This document shows, one piece after another, positions 17,043 to 25,060 of a stretch of 41,440 nucleotides of DNA. The DNA is from Candidatus Cloacimonadota bacterium (GTDB lineage Bacteria > Cloacimonadota > Cloacimonadia > Cloacimonadales > WRIO01). The stretch covers positions 1-41,440 of the forward strand of contig WRLO01000026.1 of assembly GCA_009777575.1 (NCBI GenBank), written 5' to 3'. The notes beneath the pieces are model-generated. The model searched no databases. It had not been told where the DNA came from and saw only the letters and a list, made by a program, of their open reading frames with translations. The translations under genes and the position numbers were made by a program. Numbering within the stretch: position 1 is the first letter of the stretch; every line of letters begins with the position of its first letter.

Positions 17043-18635
17043 TCAAGTGCTCCAATGAGCGTAGTATATCCTACCTTTATCTGAGCCACTTTTCTTTGCA
17101 TTTCGAGCTGACATAAAGATATGTATCCTAAACCCGTCATAATGAACAGAGGCACCATACGCTCCGTTTATAGTTTTGTCATCTGGAGCGGCAAGGTAAT
17201 AGTTTAAAAGACTTTCAGCATTTTGATAAAAGCGTTTATCTCTATGTGAATTTGGATCAACATCATAAGTAAGCTTGTAAATATTCATAATAGTCATATA
17301 ATCGTTGTATCTTTTAAAACCAAACATCCAGATATCGTTGTTTATATCAACCAAAAGCTGTATATTGTTGTAATGAGCATCAGACAAAGCACTATTAAAT
17401 GCTGTTTGATACTGATAATCATCAAAATTTTCAGAACGGGTAACATGGACTTGAAAATTGTTTGAATCATTTTGCGCCGTGATTAAAATATACTTTAATG
17501 ACTCATAATACCCATGAGTATCCATATCAGTATATTTTACATTAGCAGGCACAGCTACAATCCCGACTGCTGTATCGGCACCATCTTTGCTACTGCTTCT
17601 ACTGAGAATTTGGAAGGCAGAAGTAGCTACATTCATTGTAGAATTTGCAGTATGACGCATTACTCGTCTTGGACCATGACCATAAGATAATGCCAAATAG
17701 TCACCAATTACCTGAAGACTGCCCAATTCTTCATAATGTCCTTGATAAATAGCTTCAGTATTGATACCTGCGGGAATATCATACAAGGTATTATAAAAAT
17801 AAATTCTTGGAGTTTTCCAGCTGACATCAGAATGAGAAAAAATGAAATTATGTCTTTGCATCGCAAATCCTTGAATATGACCAAAAGTTTCGTTGTGAGT
17901 GCCACCACCAAAAATAGCACCTAAATTGAATTCATAAAGGTCACCTCTTGTTTTGATCATTCGTAACAAACCAAGGGTATCATAAGGTAAAACAAGGTTT
18001 GAGGTCTGATAAATATCACGATTGTCTTCTCTAATGTTTGATGGTCTATTGGGTTTTCCCGCTCCGAGAACTATCAAATCCTCGATGTCAATTTCTTCAT
18101 CGTTTACAAAAATGATATATTGCCTATCATCATTTTCAGTATCGAAAATCTGGTCTAGGACTACGATAATGATACTATTTAGCTCTGTAAAACTGAAAGG
18201 TAGATGCCATCTAAAGTAACCATCAATAACTTCTGGATTGTGATTTGTGTTGAAAAAGAATTTTTCACCAAAGGATACCCAGTCGTCAAATTCTATATTT
18301 TCTGTGTTTAATACCTCAACAGATATTCCAAAAAAAGGTGAGTTTTTGTTTATTTTCCATGTCTGCTCACCTTTTGACATGTCGCTAAATAAGTGGTTTA
18401 TTTCGCCACCTGGGGTTTTAGTTATCAATTTCAGACGGACATCTGCACCATCGAAATTTTCGTTTGAGTATGCAATTACCTCCTCAAATCGAATGATAAA
18501 CTCCAATGTAGGCTCATCTGTTTTTTCTTTTGAGCTACATCCTACAAACAGTATCAAATTCAAGCATAAAGCGAGTAATACTGCTAATTTTAACTGCCTG
18601 CTGTTTGCAGGTCTTTGGTTTTGGGACATTTTCAT
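17043..18635 (-). CDS. Lipoprotein, paralogue A, unknown function
   Basis: 530 residues. GGAGG lies 7 bases before ATG 18635. The signal runs about 1-33 with lipobox LFVGC followed by SSKEKTDE, so lipid attachment is predicted; Ser at +2 would favour outer-membrane sorting by the E. coli rule. The N-terminal 195 residues form a beta-rich domain almost identical to that of the gene at 19747. The remaining 330 residues keep only a common framework (THNETFGHI, NAKKSGSDKGRIYYAHW at the end) and may be a beta-propeller, judged from spaced aromatic and Gly strands. No catalytic motif is evident. The sharp step in similarity suggests gene conversion or recombination between the pair. Confidence 0.7.
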   Translation of the reverse strand: MKMSQNQRPANSRQLKLAVLLALCLNLILFVGCSSKEKTDEPTLEFIIRFEEVIAYSNENFDGADVRLKLITKTPGGEINHLFSDMSKGEQTWKINKNSPFFGISVEVLNTENIEFDDWVSFGEKFFFNTNHNPEVIDGYFRWHLPFSFTELNSIIIVVLDQIFDTENDDRQYIIFVNDEEIDIEDLIVLGAGKPNRPSNIREDNRDIYQTSNLVLPYDTLGLLRMIKTRGDLYEFNLGAIFGGGTHNETFGHIQGFAMQRHNFIFSHSDVSWKTPRIYFYNTLYDIPAGINTEAIYQGHYEELGSLQVIGDYLALSYGHGPRRVMRHTANSTMNVATSAFQILSRSSSKDGADTAVGIVAVPANVKYTDMDTHGYYESLKYILITAQNDSNNFQVHVTRSENFDDYQYQTAFNSALSDAHYNNIQLLVDINNDIWMFGFKRYNDYMTIMNIYKLTYDVDPNSHRDKRFYQNAESLLNYYLAAPDDKTINGAYGASVHYDGFRIHIFMSARNAKKSGSDKGRIYYAHWST

Positions 18636-18730
18636 TGATGCCTCCTATTATTTTAAAACTTTTTAAAATACAAAATTTTCAATAGGTGTAAAAAGTCAAT
18701 AATTTTTTTGAAATCGGGTTATGTTTTTTT

Positions 18731-18766
18731 TAACACAGAGAAGTCACAGAGCACACAGAGAGAATG
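18731..18766. repeat. CACAGAG-word repeat
   Basis: AACACAGAGAAG, TCACAGAGCACACAGAGAG: clustered CACAGAG words. Related copies are at 21421-21442 and 21539-21577. GAATGGAGAATGGAA words follow. This is a dispersed low-complexity family upstream of both lipoprotein paralogues, and no gene is involved. Confidence 0.55.
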
Positions 18767-18871
18767 GAATAAGGAGAATGGAGAATGGAATAATTTAATA
18801 AAATAATTATACCTTAAAAAACAACTAAGCCTCAGCTACTTGAGGGTAGAACCATCGTGGCGGTAACTTGA

Positions 18872-19052
18872 TTTGTAGGGAACTGATTTATCTGTTCCCT
18901 ACAAAAGGCGGAACGGATACATCTGTTCCCTACAAAAGGCGGAAAGGATACATCTGTTCCCTACAAAAGGCGGAACGGATACATCTGTTCCCTACAAAAG
19001 GCGGAAAGGATACATCTGTTCCCTACAAAAGGTGGAACGGATACATCTGTTC
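18872..19052. repeat. GTAGGGAAC palindrome followed by a 31-bp tandem array
   Basis: TTTGTAGGGAAC (18872-18883) and GTTCCCTACAAA (18894-18905) make a perfect 12-bp stem, with GAT/ATC pairing in the 10-base middle. From about 18883 a 31-base unit (GGATACATCTGTTCCC plus TACAAAAGGCGGAA) is repeated about 5.5 times. Units starting at 18914, 18945, 18976, 19007 and 19038 begin C, A, C, A, C, which points to growth by a 62-base double unit. Each unit holds a GGAAC...GTTCC palindrome. There are no unique spacers, so it is not CRISPR. Since 31 is not a multiple of 3, the open frame across it is accidental. Confidence 0.8.
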
Positions 19053-19126
19053 CGTTTCAATAGTTTTCCTTATAATCGGAACGTATAAATGCCCCCTCTC
19101 CGAAAAGTCCTTATTGCCCCCCCCAT

Positions 19127-19187
19127 GTAGTCTTTAGTTGCGAGGTCTCTTTCTTGAATTCCTCCCGAAGCAATCTCGGAGTGGGGT
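19127..19187 (-). repeat. Dispersed GAGATTGCTTCG repeat, intergenic copy
   Basis: The reverse complement of 19137-19187 reads CCCACTCCGAGATTGCTTCG, then an AATTCAAG core, then ACCTCGCAAC. It matches 37434-37483 inside a coding sequence at about 41 of 50 positions. The family resembles the GAGATTGCTTCG/CTCGCAATGACG repeats seen in many bacterial genomes. A CCCTCTCCGAAAAG word lies just before it (19094-19107). No gene is seen from 18636 to 19232. Confidence 0.65.
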
Positions 19188-19232
19188 CATAAATGCGTTC
19201 CCAACAAAACCTCAATAGCAACATATCATCTA

Positions 19233-19481
19233 CTAGCGAATATCCTTATAACTCATTTCGATTTCAAATTCTGTAAATATTTTATCTTTCGATAATAGAA
19301 TATATTCTTTTTCTTCATCGCTCAAATCATCATTTATGGTTATTTCAACTAATTCTTTTAGATTTGAACAAGCATCTTCAAAAGAATCACCTTGAGTAAA
19401 ACATCCCTTAATTTCTGGGCAAACAGCGACATACGCACCATTTTCTTGTTTGGTGCATATCATTGACAGTTTTACTTTCAT
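19233..19481 (-). CDS. hicB: HicB-family antitoxin
   Basis: 82 residues. The conserved HicB core is present: GAYVAVCPEIKGCFTQGDSFEDACSN, then a helix ending in LVEITIND. HicB antitoxins bind and mask the HicA mRNA interferase, and many also repress their own operon. This short form ends soon after the RNase-H-like domain (FEIEMSYKDIR) and shows no clear helix-turn-helix or ribbon-helix-helix tail, so direct DNA binding is uncertain. It follows hicA by 15 bases on the same strand; AGGAGTAGCT precedes its ATG at 19481. Confidence 0.88.
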   Translation of the reverse strand: MKVKLSMICTKQENGAYVAVCPEIKGCFTQGDSFEDACSNLKELVEITINDDLSDEEKEYILLSKDKIFTEFEIEMSYKDIR

Positions 19482-19496
19482 AATTAGCTACTCCTT

Positions 19497-19721
19497 TTAT
19501 CTCTTTAAAAATTTTAGTAATTCATCTTTTTTTATGCCCGTTTCTCTTAAAATCAACAAGATAAATTCCAGATTGAAATCTTTACCCTTATGAACTGGTA
19601 TGGAAACAGAATGGTTACCATCACTATATACGTGATGACTACCACCACTTGCTCTTATAAACTGATAACCATTCTGTTCCAAAAATTTTATTAGTTCATT
19701 GGGTTTCATTGTCAATCCCAT
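19497..19721 (-). CDS. hicA: HicA-family mRNA interferase toxin
   Basis: 74 residues from ATG 19721 (AAAGGATG 9 bases upstream); ATG 19709 is an alternative giving the more typical MKPNEL start. It has the HicA double-stranded RNA-binding-like fold: LIKFLEQNGYQFIRASGGSHHVYSDGN is split by the conserved Gly-Ser-His with the catalytic histidine, followed by SIPVHKGKDF and LRETGIKKDELLKFL. HicA toxins cleave mRNA when HicB is lost. hicA before hicB, on one strand and 15 bases apart, is the standard layout. The pair lies between two lipoprotein paralogues and begins 25 bases after the end of the upstream one. Confidence 0.88.
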   Translation of the reverse strand: MGLTMKPNELIKFLEQNGYQFIRASGGSHHVYSDGNHSVSIPVHKGKDFNLEFILLILRETGIKKDELLKFLKR

Positions 19722-19746
19722 ATTATCGCATCCTTTAAGAGATTAC

Positions 19747-21324
19747 TCAATCTCTCCAATGAGCGTAGTATATCCTGCCTTTATCGGAGCCACTTTTCTT
19801 GGCATTTCTACCTGACATAAAGACATTTAGTCTTTCGCCATCATAATAAATCGAAGCTCCCCAATTTCCATTTATATCTTTTTTATCTGGGGCGATGAGT
19901 GTCCTTGTTTCACGCTCTGAAGCTACGGTAATGAAGTCTTTAGTCAAATTATCATTACCGTGATTGTGAGTAAGTTTATATGCCCTTAATGAGGTAGTAT
20001 AGTCATTTTGTCTGATAAAACCAAACATCCAGATATCATGGTTGTCGTCAACAAATAGCTGAATATTTTCGTATCTTGAATCTACCCAATTTGATTGAAA
20101 AGAAAAATAATAAGTAAAATTTTCAAAATCTCCTGTAGGACATATAAAAACCCGGAAAGTTTGATGGTCACCACCAGCCATAATTAGGGCATACTTTTTA
20201 CTAGTTGCAGGTCCATGGTCATCAAGATGTGAATATTTTACATTGCCTGGCAAGGCTACGACCCCTACTGATGTGTTTTTACCATTGGTATCTAAATTTC
20301 GCTCTGCAATAATACTATTTATCGTCAGAGTGCTGGATCTAAACTTCACTATTCTTCTTGGATCCATACCATAAGACATTGCCAAATAATCGCCGACTAC
20401 TTGAATACTTCCAAGCATTTCATAATGATCTGGGAATCTATCCGCAGTATTATGCCCGTAAACACCATCTGTTTCAGTGTTGTAGCGGTAAATTCTTGGA
20501 TTTTTTAGTCTTGTATCAGAATGAGTAAACATAAAGTATTCTCTACACAAAGCAAATCCCTCTATATGTCCAAAAGTCTCGTTATGAGTGCTACCATTGT
20601 AGCTATCTGATATATTAAACTCATACAGATTGCCATTGGTTGGTATTAAATCCATCAAAGCAGGCACACTACCAGATATTACAAAATTTGATTCTTGATA
20701 ATATGGGCGTGTGTCTTCTATCATATTTGATGGTCTATTGGGTTTTCCAGCACCGAGAACTATCAAATCCTCGATGTCAATTTCTTCATCGTTTACAAAA
20801 ATGATATATTGCCTATCATCATTTTCAGCATCAAAAATCTGGTCTAGGACTACGATAATGATACTATTTAGCTCTGTAAAACTGAAAGGTAGATGCCATC
20901 TAAAGTAACCATCAATAACTTCTGGATTGTGATTTGTGTTGAAAAAGAATTTTTCACCAAAGGATACCCAGTCGTCAAATTCTGTATTTTCTGTGTTTAA
21001 TACCTCAACAGATATTCCAAAAAAAGGTGAGTTTTTGTTTATTTTCCATGTCTGCTCACCTTTTGACATGTCGCTAAATAAGTGGCTTATTTCGCCACCT
21101 GGGGTTTTGGTTATCAATTTCAGACGGACATCTGCACCTTCGAAATTTTCATTTGAGTATGCAATTACATCCTCAAATCGAATGATAAACTCCAATGTAG
21201 CCTCGTCTGTTTTTTCTTTTGAGCTACATCCTACAAACAGTATCAAACTCAAGCATAAAGCGAGTAATACTGCTAATTTTAATTGCCTGCTGTTTACAGG
21301 TCTTTGGTTTTTGGACATTCTCAT
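19747..21324 (-). CDS. Lipoprotein, paralogue B, unknown function
   Basis: 525 residues, ATG 21324 preceded by GGAGG. Signal peptide and lipobox LFVGC as in paralogue A. Residues 1-195 differ from paralogue A at only about ten positions, and the upstream DNA (about 21330-21430 here, 18640-18730 there) is also nearly identical. From about residue 198 (PSNMIED here, PSNIRED there) the sequences diverge strongly, while short anchors remain (THNETFGHI, FMSGRNAKKSGSDKGR). This suggests one anchored N-terminal module with a diversifying C-terminal domain. Partner and ligand are unknown. Confidence 0.7.
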   Translation of the reverse strand: MRMSKNQRPVNSRQLKLAVLLALCLSLILFVGCSSKEKTDEATLEFIIRFEDVIAYSNENFEGADVRLKLITKTPGGEISHLFSDMSKGEQTWKINKNSPFFGISVEVLNTENTEFDDWVSFGEKFFFNTNHNPEVIDGYFRWHLPFSFTELNSIIIVVLDQIFDAENDDRQYIIFVNDEEIDIEDLIVLGAGKPNRPSNMIEDTRPYYQESNFVISGSVPALMDLIPTNGNLYEFNISDSYNGSTHNETFGHIEGFALCREYFMFTHSDTRLKNPRIYRYNTETDGVYGHNTADRFPDHYEMLGSIQVVGDYLAMSYGMDPRRIVKFRSSTLTINSIIAERNLDTNGKNTSVGVVALPGNVKYSHLDDHGPATSKKYALIMAGGDHQTFRVFICPTGDFENFTYYFSFQSNWVDSRYENIQLFVDDNHDIWMFGFIRQNDYTTSLRAYKLTHNHGNDNLTKDFITVASERETRTLIAPDKKDINGNWGASIYYDGERLNVFMSGRNAKKSGSDKGRIYYAHWRD

Positions 21325-21349
21325 TGATGCCTCCTATCATTATTAAAAC

Positions 21350-21820
21350 TTTTCAAAATACAAAATTTTCAATAGGTGTAAAAAGTCAATATTTTTTTTT
21401 GAAATCGGGTTATGTTTTTTTAACACAGAGCACACAGAGAGAACGGAGAATGGAAAATGGAATTCAGAATTCGGAGTTCGGAATTAAGAAGAGTGACCTA
21501 CGAAAAAAAGTGAGGTCAGTGTCATGGGTATTTTTTTTAACACAGAGGATTTGAGAGTTCACAGAGAGCACAGAGAATGAAATGACAAAGGATAAATGGA
21601 GAATGGAGAAAGGAGTCCTCTCCGAAAAGTATATTTTCATAAAATCATACATTACGCACACCGAAGGTGTCGGTTCAAGAGATATTGAGCTTGCGAAATA
21701 GCTCGCAGAATTACCTTAATAAAAAATGACATACACCAAATTACCCCACCCTGAAAGGGTGAGTCGATTATTGTAACAGCATTATTTCCTACCCGACATT
21801 CCCTCTGGCTCTGCACCCTC
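21350..21820. other. Repeat-filled intergenic region
   Basis: No credible gene. It contains CACAGAG words (21421-21442, 21539-21577), GAATGGAGAATGG and GGAATTCAGAATTCGGAGTT words, CCTCTCCGAAAAG (21617-21629), a copy of the transposase-side hairpin (21653-21680) and a CACCC-TGAAA-GGGTG hairpin (about 21747-21761). Confidence 0.6.
21653..21680 (-). repeat. Third copy of the ACACC-TTC-GGTGT element
   Basis: Its reverse complement contains ACACCTTCGGTGTGCGTAA, identical over 19 bases to the element at 16283-16301. The hairpin stem is ACACC/GGTGT with loop TTC. Confidence 0.6.
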
Positions 21821-21970
21821 TTTGCAGAATATTACGAAGAACAAAAGCAATATAAAAAAGCTATGGAAGCATTAAAACAATATATAAAGATTTTGGCAGA
21901 AATAGAAGATGAAGAGATGAACCAGAGTTTTGAATTTATCCAGTTTAAAGTGAAAATAGAGCAAAAATAA
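21821..21970 (+). pseudogene. C-terminal remnant of a helical (TPR-like) protein
   Basis: An open frame reads EYYEEQKQYKKAMEALKQYI then KILAEIEDEEMNQ...KVKIEQK, stop at 21968-21970. It looks like the last helices of a TPR-type protein, with no start codon, ribosome site or upstream domain. It is probably a decayed gene end stranded by rearrangement. Confidence 0.4.
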
Positions 21971-22045
21971 AAGTTGTTGACAAAAAAGAGTTGGTTGTCA
22001 AAAATTGGCAAAAATATTGTAAAAGATAAGCAATGGAGGCTTGTA

Positions 22046-22243
22046 ATGGGTGATAAAAATTGCGAAAGGATTTATAAAGCATATATAAAGAAACAGGATA
22101 AAGTATACAATGAGGTTCTCAGAGAAAAGGAACAATCGTATGCAGATGCTATGTGTTCTGGATCGATAGTCGAAGGACTTGATGAAAAAACAGGTAAAGA
22201 GGTTTTGGAAATCATTAAAAACGCTGAGAAAAGAGATGCATAA
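22046..22243 (+). CDS. Small hypothetical protein
   Basis: 65 residues from ATG 22046, selected because GGAGG lies at 22035-22039; longer in-frame starts upstream have no such site. The protein is charged and helical (CERIYKAYIKKQDKVYNEVL, then EGLDEKTGKEVLEI), with no signal peptide or membrane segment. It overlaps the next gene by 8 bases (ATG 22236 inside GATGCATAA), so the two are translationally coupled. No family recognised; a small gene coupled to a larger one allows a toxin-antitoxin or regulator-effector reading, but nothing in the sequence proves it. Confidence 0.5.
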   Translation: MGDKNCERIYKAYIKKQDKVYNEVLREKEQSYADAMCSGSIVEGLDEKTGKEVLEIIKNAEKRDA

Positions 22244-22730
22244 CAAAAAAAAATCAACCAATCCCAATGAGTTTCCTGTATATGGAAAAATGACCCAAGC
22301 AGAGATGAACATCGCTTTAGATGACTTATTTGCACCTATTAAAATGTATGCTAAAGAATTAAATTACAATTGGGAAGATATTCAAATAAATTATGGTTTA
22401 ATTGCCGATATAATTGATTTAATACAAAGAAGACGTGTTTATTTTCATGTATTTCATGAAATTGAAATGGGAGAGCTTAATCAATCCTGTCTTTTATGTT
22501 TTTGGATATTAAAATTCTGTCCTTTCCATTATACAAAGAATCCTGATAATAACATCAATTTTTCATTTGCTCTTTCTACATTTACTCGTGCAGTAAACTA
22601 TACTGCGGAAAAGAGGAAAATGAAAGCAAATTTCTCAAAAGAAATTTTTTTAAATTTAAAACACGCATTCAAATATCGCGACTTGTCTAAAGAAGCAATC
22701 ATGGCTATCGCTGAAAGTCTGATTTGTTGA
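22236..22730 (+). CDS. Hypothetical cytoplasmic protein
   Basis: 164 residues from ATG 22236, which overlaps the previous stop; an in-frame ATG at 22179 would overlap the upstream gene much more. Visible segments: QAEMNIALDDLFAPI, NWEDIQINYGLIADIIDLI, then a Cys-containing stretch QSCLLCFWILKFCPFHY (three Cys and one His, possibly metal-binding), FSFALSTFTRAVNY, and a C-terminal helix AIMAIAESLIC. No signal peptide. Not recognised. It is followed by 550 bases without a gene. Confidence 0.5.
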   Translation: MHNKKKSTNPNEFPVYGKMTQAEMNIALDDLFAPIKMYAKELNYNWEDIQINYGLIADIIDLIQRRRVYFHVFHEIEMGELNQSCLLCFWILKFCPFHYTKNPDNNINFSFALSTFTRAVNYTAEKRKMKANFSKEIFLNLKHAFKYRDLSKEAIMAIAESLIC

Positions 22731-22780
22731 AAATAATTATGAATTTTTATATCAGTTACAGAAACATAAAATTTTATTTT

Positions 22781-22803
22781 CAACGGCGGGACGCCGTTGC
22801 TAC
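22781..22803 (-). repeat. GTAGC-headed palindrome, intergenic copy
   Basis: On the minus strand: GTAGC, stem AACGGCG, loop TCC, stem CGCCGTT. It has the same plan (GTAGC, 7-bp stem, TCC loop) as copies inside two genes (28106, 36917), but a different, fully paired stem. CTTTTCGGAGTGGG follows at 22804-22817. Confidence 0.65.
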
Positions 22804-22904
22804 CTTTTCGGAGTGGGCTAAAAAATGTTCTGGACAAAAACAAGACTTTTAATAAAATGTCGCTATGTTAAATCATTTGCTCTTAATACAGACCGGTAAC
22901 TAGT

Positions 22905-23130
22905 TATTTCACTATTGGGATTGTGATAGATACCGCATCCTGTGAGGCGGAAGCCTTGCCCATTAGTGAAATATATATCCTATTTTTGCTTGGAAATAGG
23001 GAAATTGATACCAGTCGCGGTTAAGAGATACTGGCAATTTTAAAACAAGACAAAAAAAGTATGCAAAATTCTGCATCGGAAAGCGGGAGAGTTGCGTTTA
23101 CTTGATTTGTTTTAAATTGCCTTATCTTTT
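22905..23130 (+). ncRNA. Candidate structured RNA
   Basis: A GC-enriched stretch with no open frame but many paired segments. TATTTCACTATTGGG (22905-22919) pairs with CCCATTAGTGAAATA (22959-22973), enclosing CCGC/GCGG (22933-22936, 22947-22950). Next come CCTATTT/AAATAGG (22979-22985, 22994-23000) and CCAGT/ACTGG (23011-23015, 23030-23034). Last is a 15-bp arm GGCAATTTTAAAACAA (23033-23048) with TTGTTTTAAATTGCC (23107-23121), enclosing ATGCA/TGCAT, and then TTATCTTTT. It does not show RNase P, tmRNA, SRP or common riboswitch cores. Strand is assumed from the T-rich end. It could also be a decayed mobile element. Confidence 0.35.
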
Positions 23131-23284
23131 CAAAAAATCCTTAAAAAATATCGCACAATAAGTAGATACAGACAAGAAGTCTACCTTCCCCAAAAAACAC
23201 TTCAATTGTAAATTTTCGTTTTCCTTGTAGAATTATGTTATAGTCTGGCAGACATTAAATGCACATAATCCTAAAGGAGATATT

Positions 23285-23824
23285 ATGAGTAATTCTCATG
23301 ACGAAGCGGTGGCTAAAGAAATTAGCCCAGAAGAAAAATTGCAAGCGACCTACAAAAGACTACTGATTACAGTTATTTTTGGCTGTATCGGATGGCCTGT
23401 ATTTGTTTATGCTTTCAATCATTCATTTAACCCTCTGGTAATGCTACTGGGAGGGGCAATAGTATCGGCACCGATACTTTACATCATGGCAAAGGGTGGT
23501 GGACTAAAAGATGTCTTCAAGACAGACGAATACGAAGTCATTACCACATACAGCGACGGCAGAAAAACTTCTGATGGCGGTTCTGAATCATTTTTAATGG
23601 GACTGATAGTCAAATTTTTTGCCTTGATTTTTATAGTATTCATCGGCTGTTTAATCCAGCTGGGAATAGCGATTTGGATGACTATCAGGTATATCGTTTT
23701 ATACACGAAAGTCAGTGTAAAACCAACTTTTATCAAAAGTGCTTTTCCTATTTTGATTTTAGGAACTGTCGTGCTTTTTGGTAGTGGCTGGGTTATTAAC
23801 CTCCTTATGAGTAATGGAGGCTAA
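23285..23824 (+). CDS. Small integral membrane protein
   Basis: 179 residues; AAAGGAG lies 7 bases before ATG 23285. A polar N-terminus (HDEAVAKEISPEEKLQ) is followed by two membrane segments (about 27-45 and 49-68), a soluble loop containing DEYEVITTYSDGRKTSDGGS (about 82-101), and three more segments (about 107-128, 128-143, 151-172). No known transporter or enzyme motif. A lipoprotein gene starts 34 bases after the stop, so the two probably form an operon ending at the terminator at 24968. Confidence 0.65.
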   Translation: MSNSHDEAVAKEISPEEKLQATYKRLLITVIFGCIGWPVFVYAFNHSFNPLVMLLGGAIVSAPILYIMAKGGGLKDVFKTDEYEVITTYSDGRKTSDGGSESFLMGLIVKFFALIFIVFIGCLIQLGIAIWMTIRYIVLYTKVSVKPTFIKSAFPILILGTVVLFGSGWVINLLMSNGG

Positions 23825-23858
23825 AATGCAAAAACTAAAAATCGAAAGGAGTTTTAAA

Positions 23859-24950
23859 ATGAAAAACATCATTAAATTTATCGTTTTGTTCACGATAATT
23901 GGAATTTTGATAGTAGGGTGTGAAAACAAAGTCACACCCCCAGAAAAAGAAGGGGACATCCCCGTTAATCTACTTGGACAATGGTTTTACAATCCAACAT
24001 GCACTATACCTGCTTATGAATTTAAAACCGATGGCAAATTGCTTCTTGGAAGAATCTTCAAAGACGCATGGTCAGATTTTCTCGGCGATTGGCTGGACTT
24101 TACTGATGTCGGCATCACTTTTGCTGTGAATCAAGAAAACATCAGTTTTATGGTTGAAGGCAAACTTGTTGGAAGCGTCAGATATAGTGTCTTTAGAGAT
24201 ATATTAACCTTATCAGAAGCGAACCCAAGAGAAACACTTCATAATATAGGTATCGAAAATGGCTTTTATTACCGATCCAGAAGCGGATACACAGGTAATA
24301 TAAAGGGTATTTTTGAAGGTGAAATAGATGGCGTATCCCACAGATTTGAATTCGATGACATGGATGAACCTCTTTATGATTTCATCTTAAAAATCGATTC
24401 AGGCAATGAATGGAAAAATAAAGCAAAAGGCAAACTCAGATTGCTTAATGAACTACTTGATGTTATCTCGGAATTCACAGATGTCATAGACCCCGATGCT
24501 CCTAACCAGTGGGTTTCCGAGGGACATCCACGATGGGATGAGTTTATCACCGAACAAGGAGGAACACCTTATTTTGAAGGTTCTTTCACAGGTTCTGGTG
24601 ATAATTTGGTATTTACCCCAAAAGGTGGAAGCCCCTTTGTAAAGGTTACTGGTGGTGGTGGTGACGATGTGCCGCTTATAGGTAGCTGGTACACAAATCC
24701 CGCTGGTGGTAACCTGCACCTTGCCTTTGTTTTCAAAGCTGATGGAATTGTGAGCATCGGCTTGGAATCCTTTGCCACAGATTACGAATACTCTGTCTCA
24801 GGAAATGTAATCACGGTTGGGTTGCCAGATTTTCCACTCGGAACTGTAAAATATTCCATCAACGGTAATGTTCTGACAACTTATGATCCCGTGCCAGATG
24901 GATTAATTCCGGTTCCTATATTGGCAGGGACATACTACAGACCACTTTGA
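23859..24950 (+). CDS. Lipoprotein with two lipocalin-like repeats
   Basis: 363 residues from ATG 23859, chosen because AAAGGAG lies 7 bases upstream and MKNIIKFIVLFTIIGILIVGC is a complete lipoprotein signal (lipobox LIVGC). Two similar domains are visible. The first begins LLGQWFYNP (about residue 36) and ends NGFYYRS; the second begins LIGSWYTNP (about 272) and ends AGTYYRP. Both carry FK-[TA]-DG, G-[ST]-V-[RK]-YS and D-[IV]-L-T type strands, typical of small lipocalin-like beta-barrels in surface lipoproteins. Between them is a helical segment (GKLRLLNELLDVISEF). Ligand unknown. It is the last gene before a clear terminator. Confidence 0.7.
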   Translation: MKNIIKFIVLFTIIGILIVGCENKVTPPEKEGDIPVNLLGQWFYNPTCTIPAYEFKTDGKLLLGRIFKDAWSDFLGDWLDFTDVGITFAVNQENISFMVEGKLVGSVRYSVFRDILTLSEANPRETLHNIGIENGFYYRSRSGYTGNIKGIFEGEIDGVSHRFEFDDMDEPLYDFILKIDSGNEWKNKAKGKLRLLNELLDVISEFTDVIDPDAPNQWVSEGHPRWDEFITEQGGTPYFEGSFTGSGDNLVFTPKGGSPFVKVTGGGGDDVPLIGSWYTNPAGGNLHLAFVFKADGIVSIGLESFATDYEYSVSGNVITVGLPDFPLGTVKYSINGNVLTTYDPVPDGLIPVPILAGTYYRPL

Positions 24951-24967
24951 GTCTGAAAAAAAAATGG

Positions 24968-25006
24968 CAGTTGCATGGCTAATGCTGTGCAACTGTTTTT
25001 TATTTT
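24968..25006 (+). terminator. Intrinsic terminator
   Basis: CAGTTGCA (24968-24975), a 12-base loop, TGCAACTG (24988-24995), then TTTTTTATTTT. A perfect 8-bp stem and T run, 18 bases after the lipoprotein stop. Confidence 0.85.
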
Positions 25007-25060
25007 ATGTTAATAAAACTATTAATAATGGAACTTTACAGCACCATATAGCAAAAAATA

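Noticed and set aside
18883..19052. CRISPR array
   Set aside because: Repeat units are contiguous with no unique spacers, and no cas genes are present; it is a simple 31-bp tandem repeat.
18868..19137. Protein gene across the tandem array
   Set aside because: The frame is an accident of a 31-base period; the translation only cycles repeat-derived peptides and there is no ribosome site.
22905..23130. tmRNA, RNase P, SRP or 6S RNA
   Set aside because: The required cores (tag frame and tRNA-like ends, GAGGAAAGUCC, GGAAG-type tetraloop region, central open bubble) were not found, so it is only called a candidate structured RNA.
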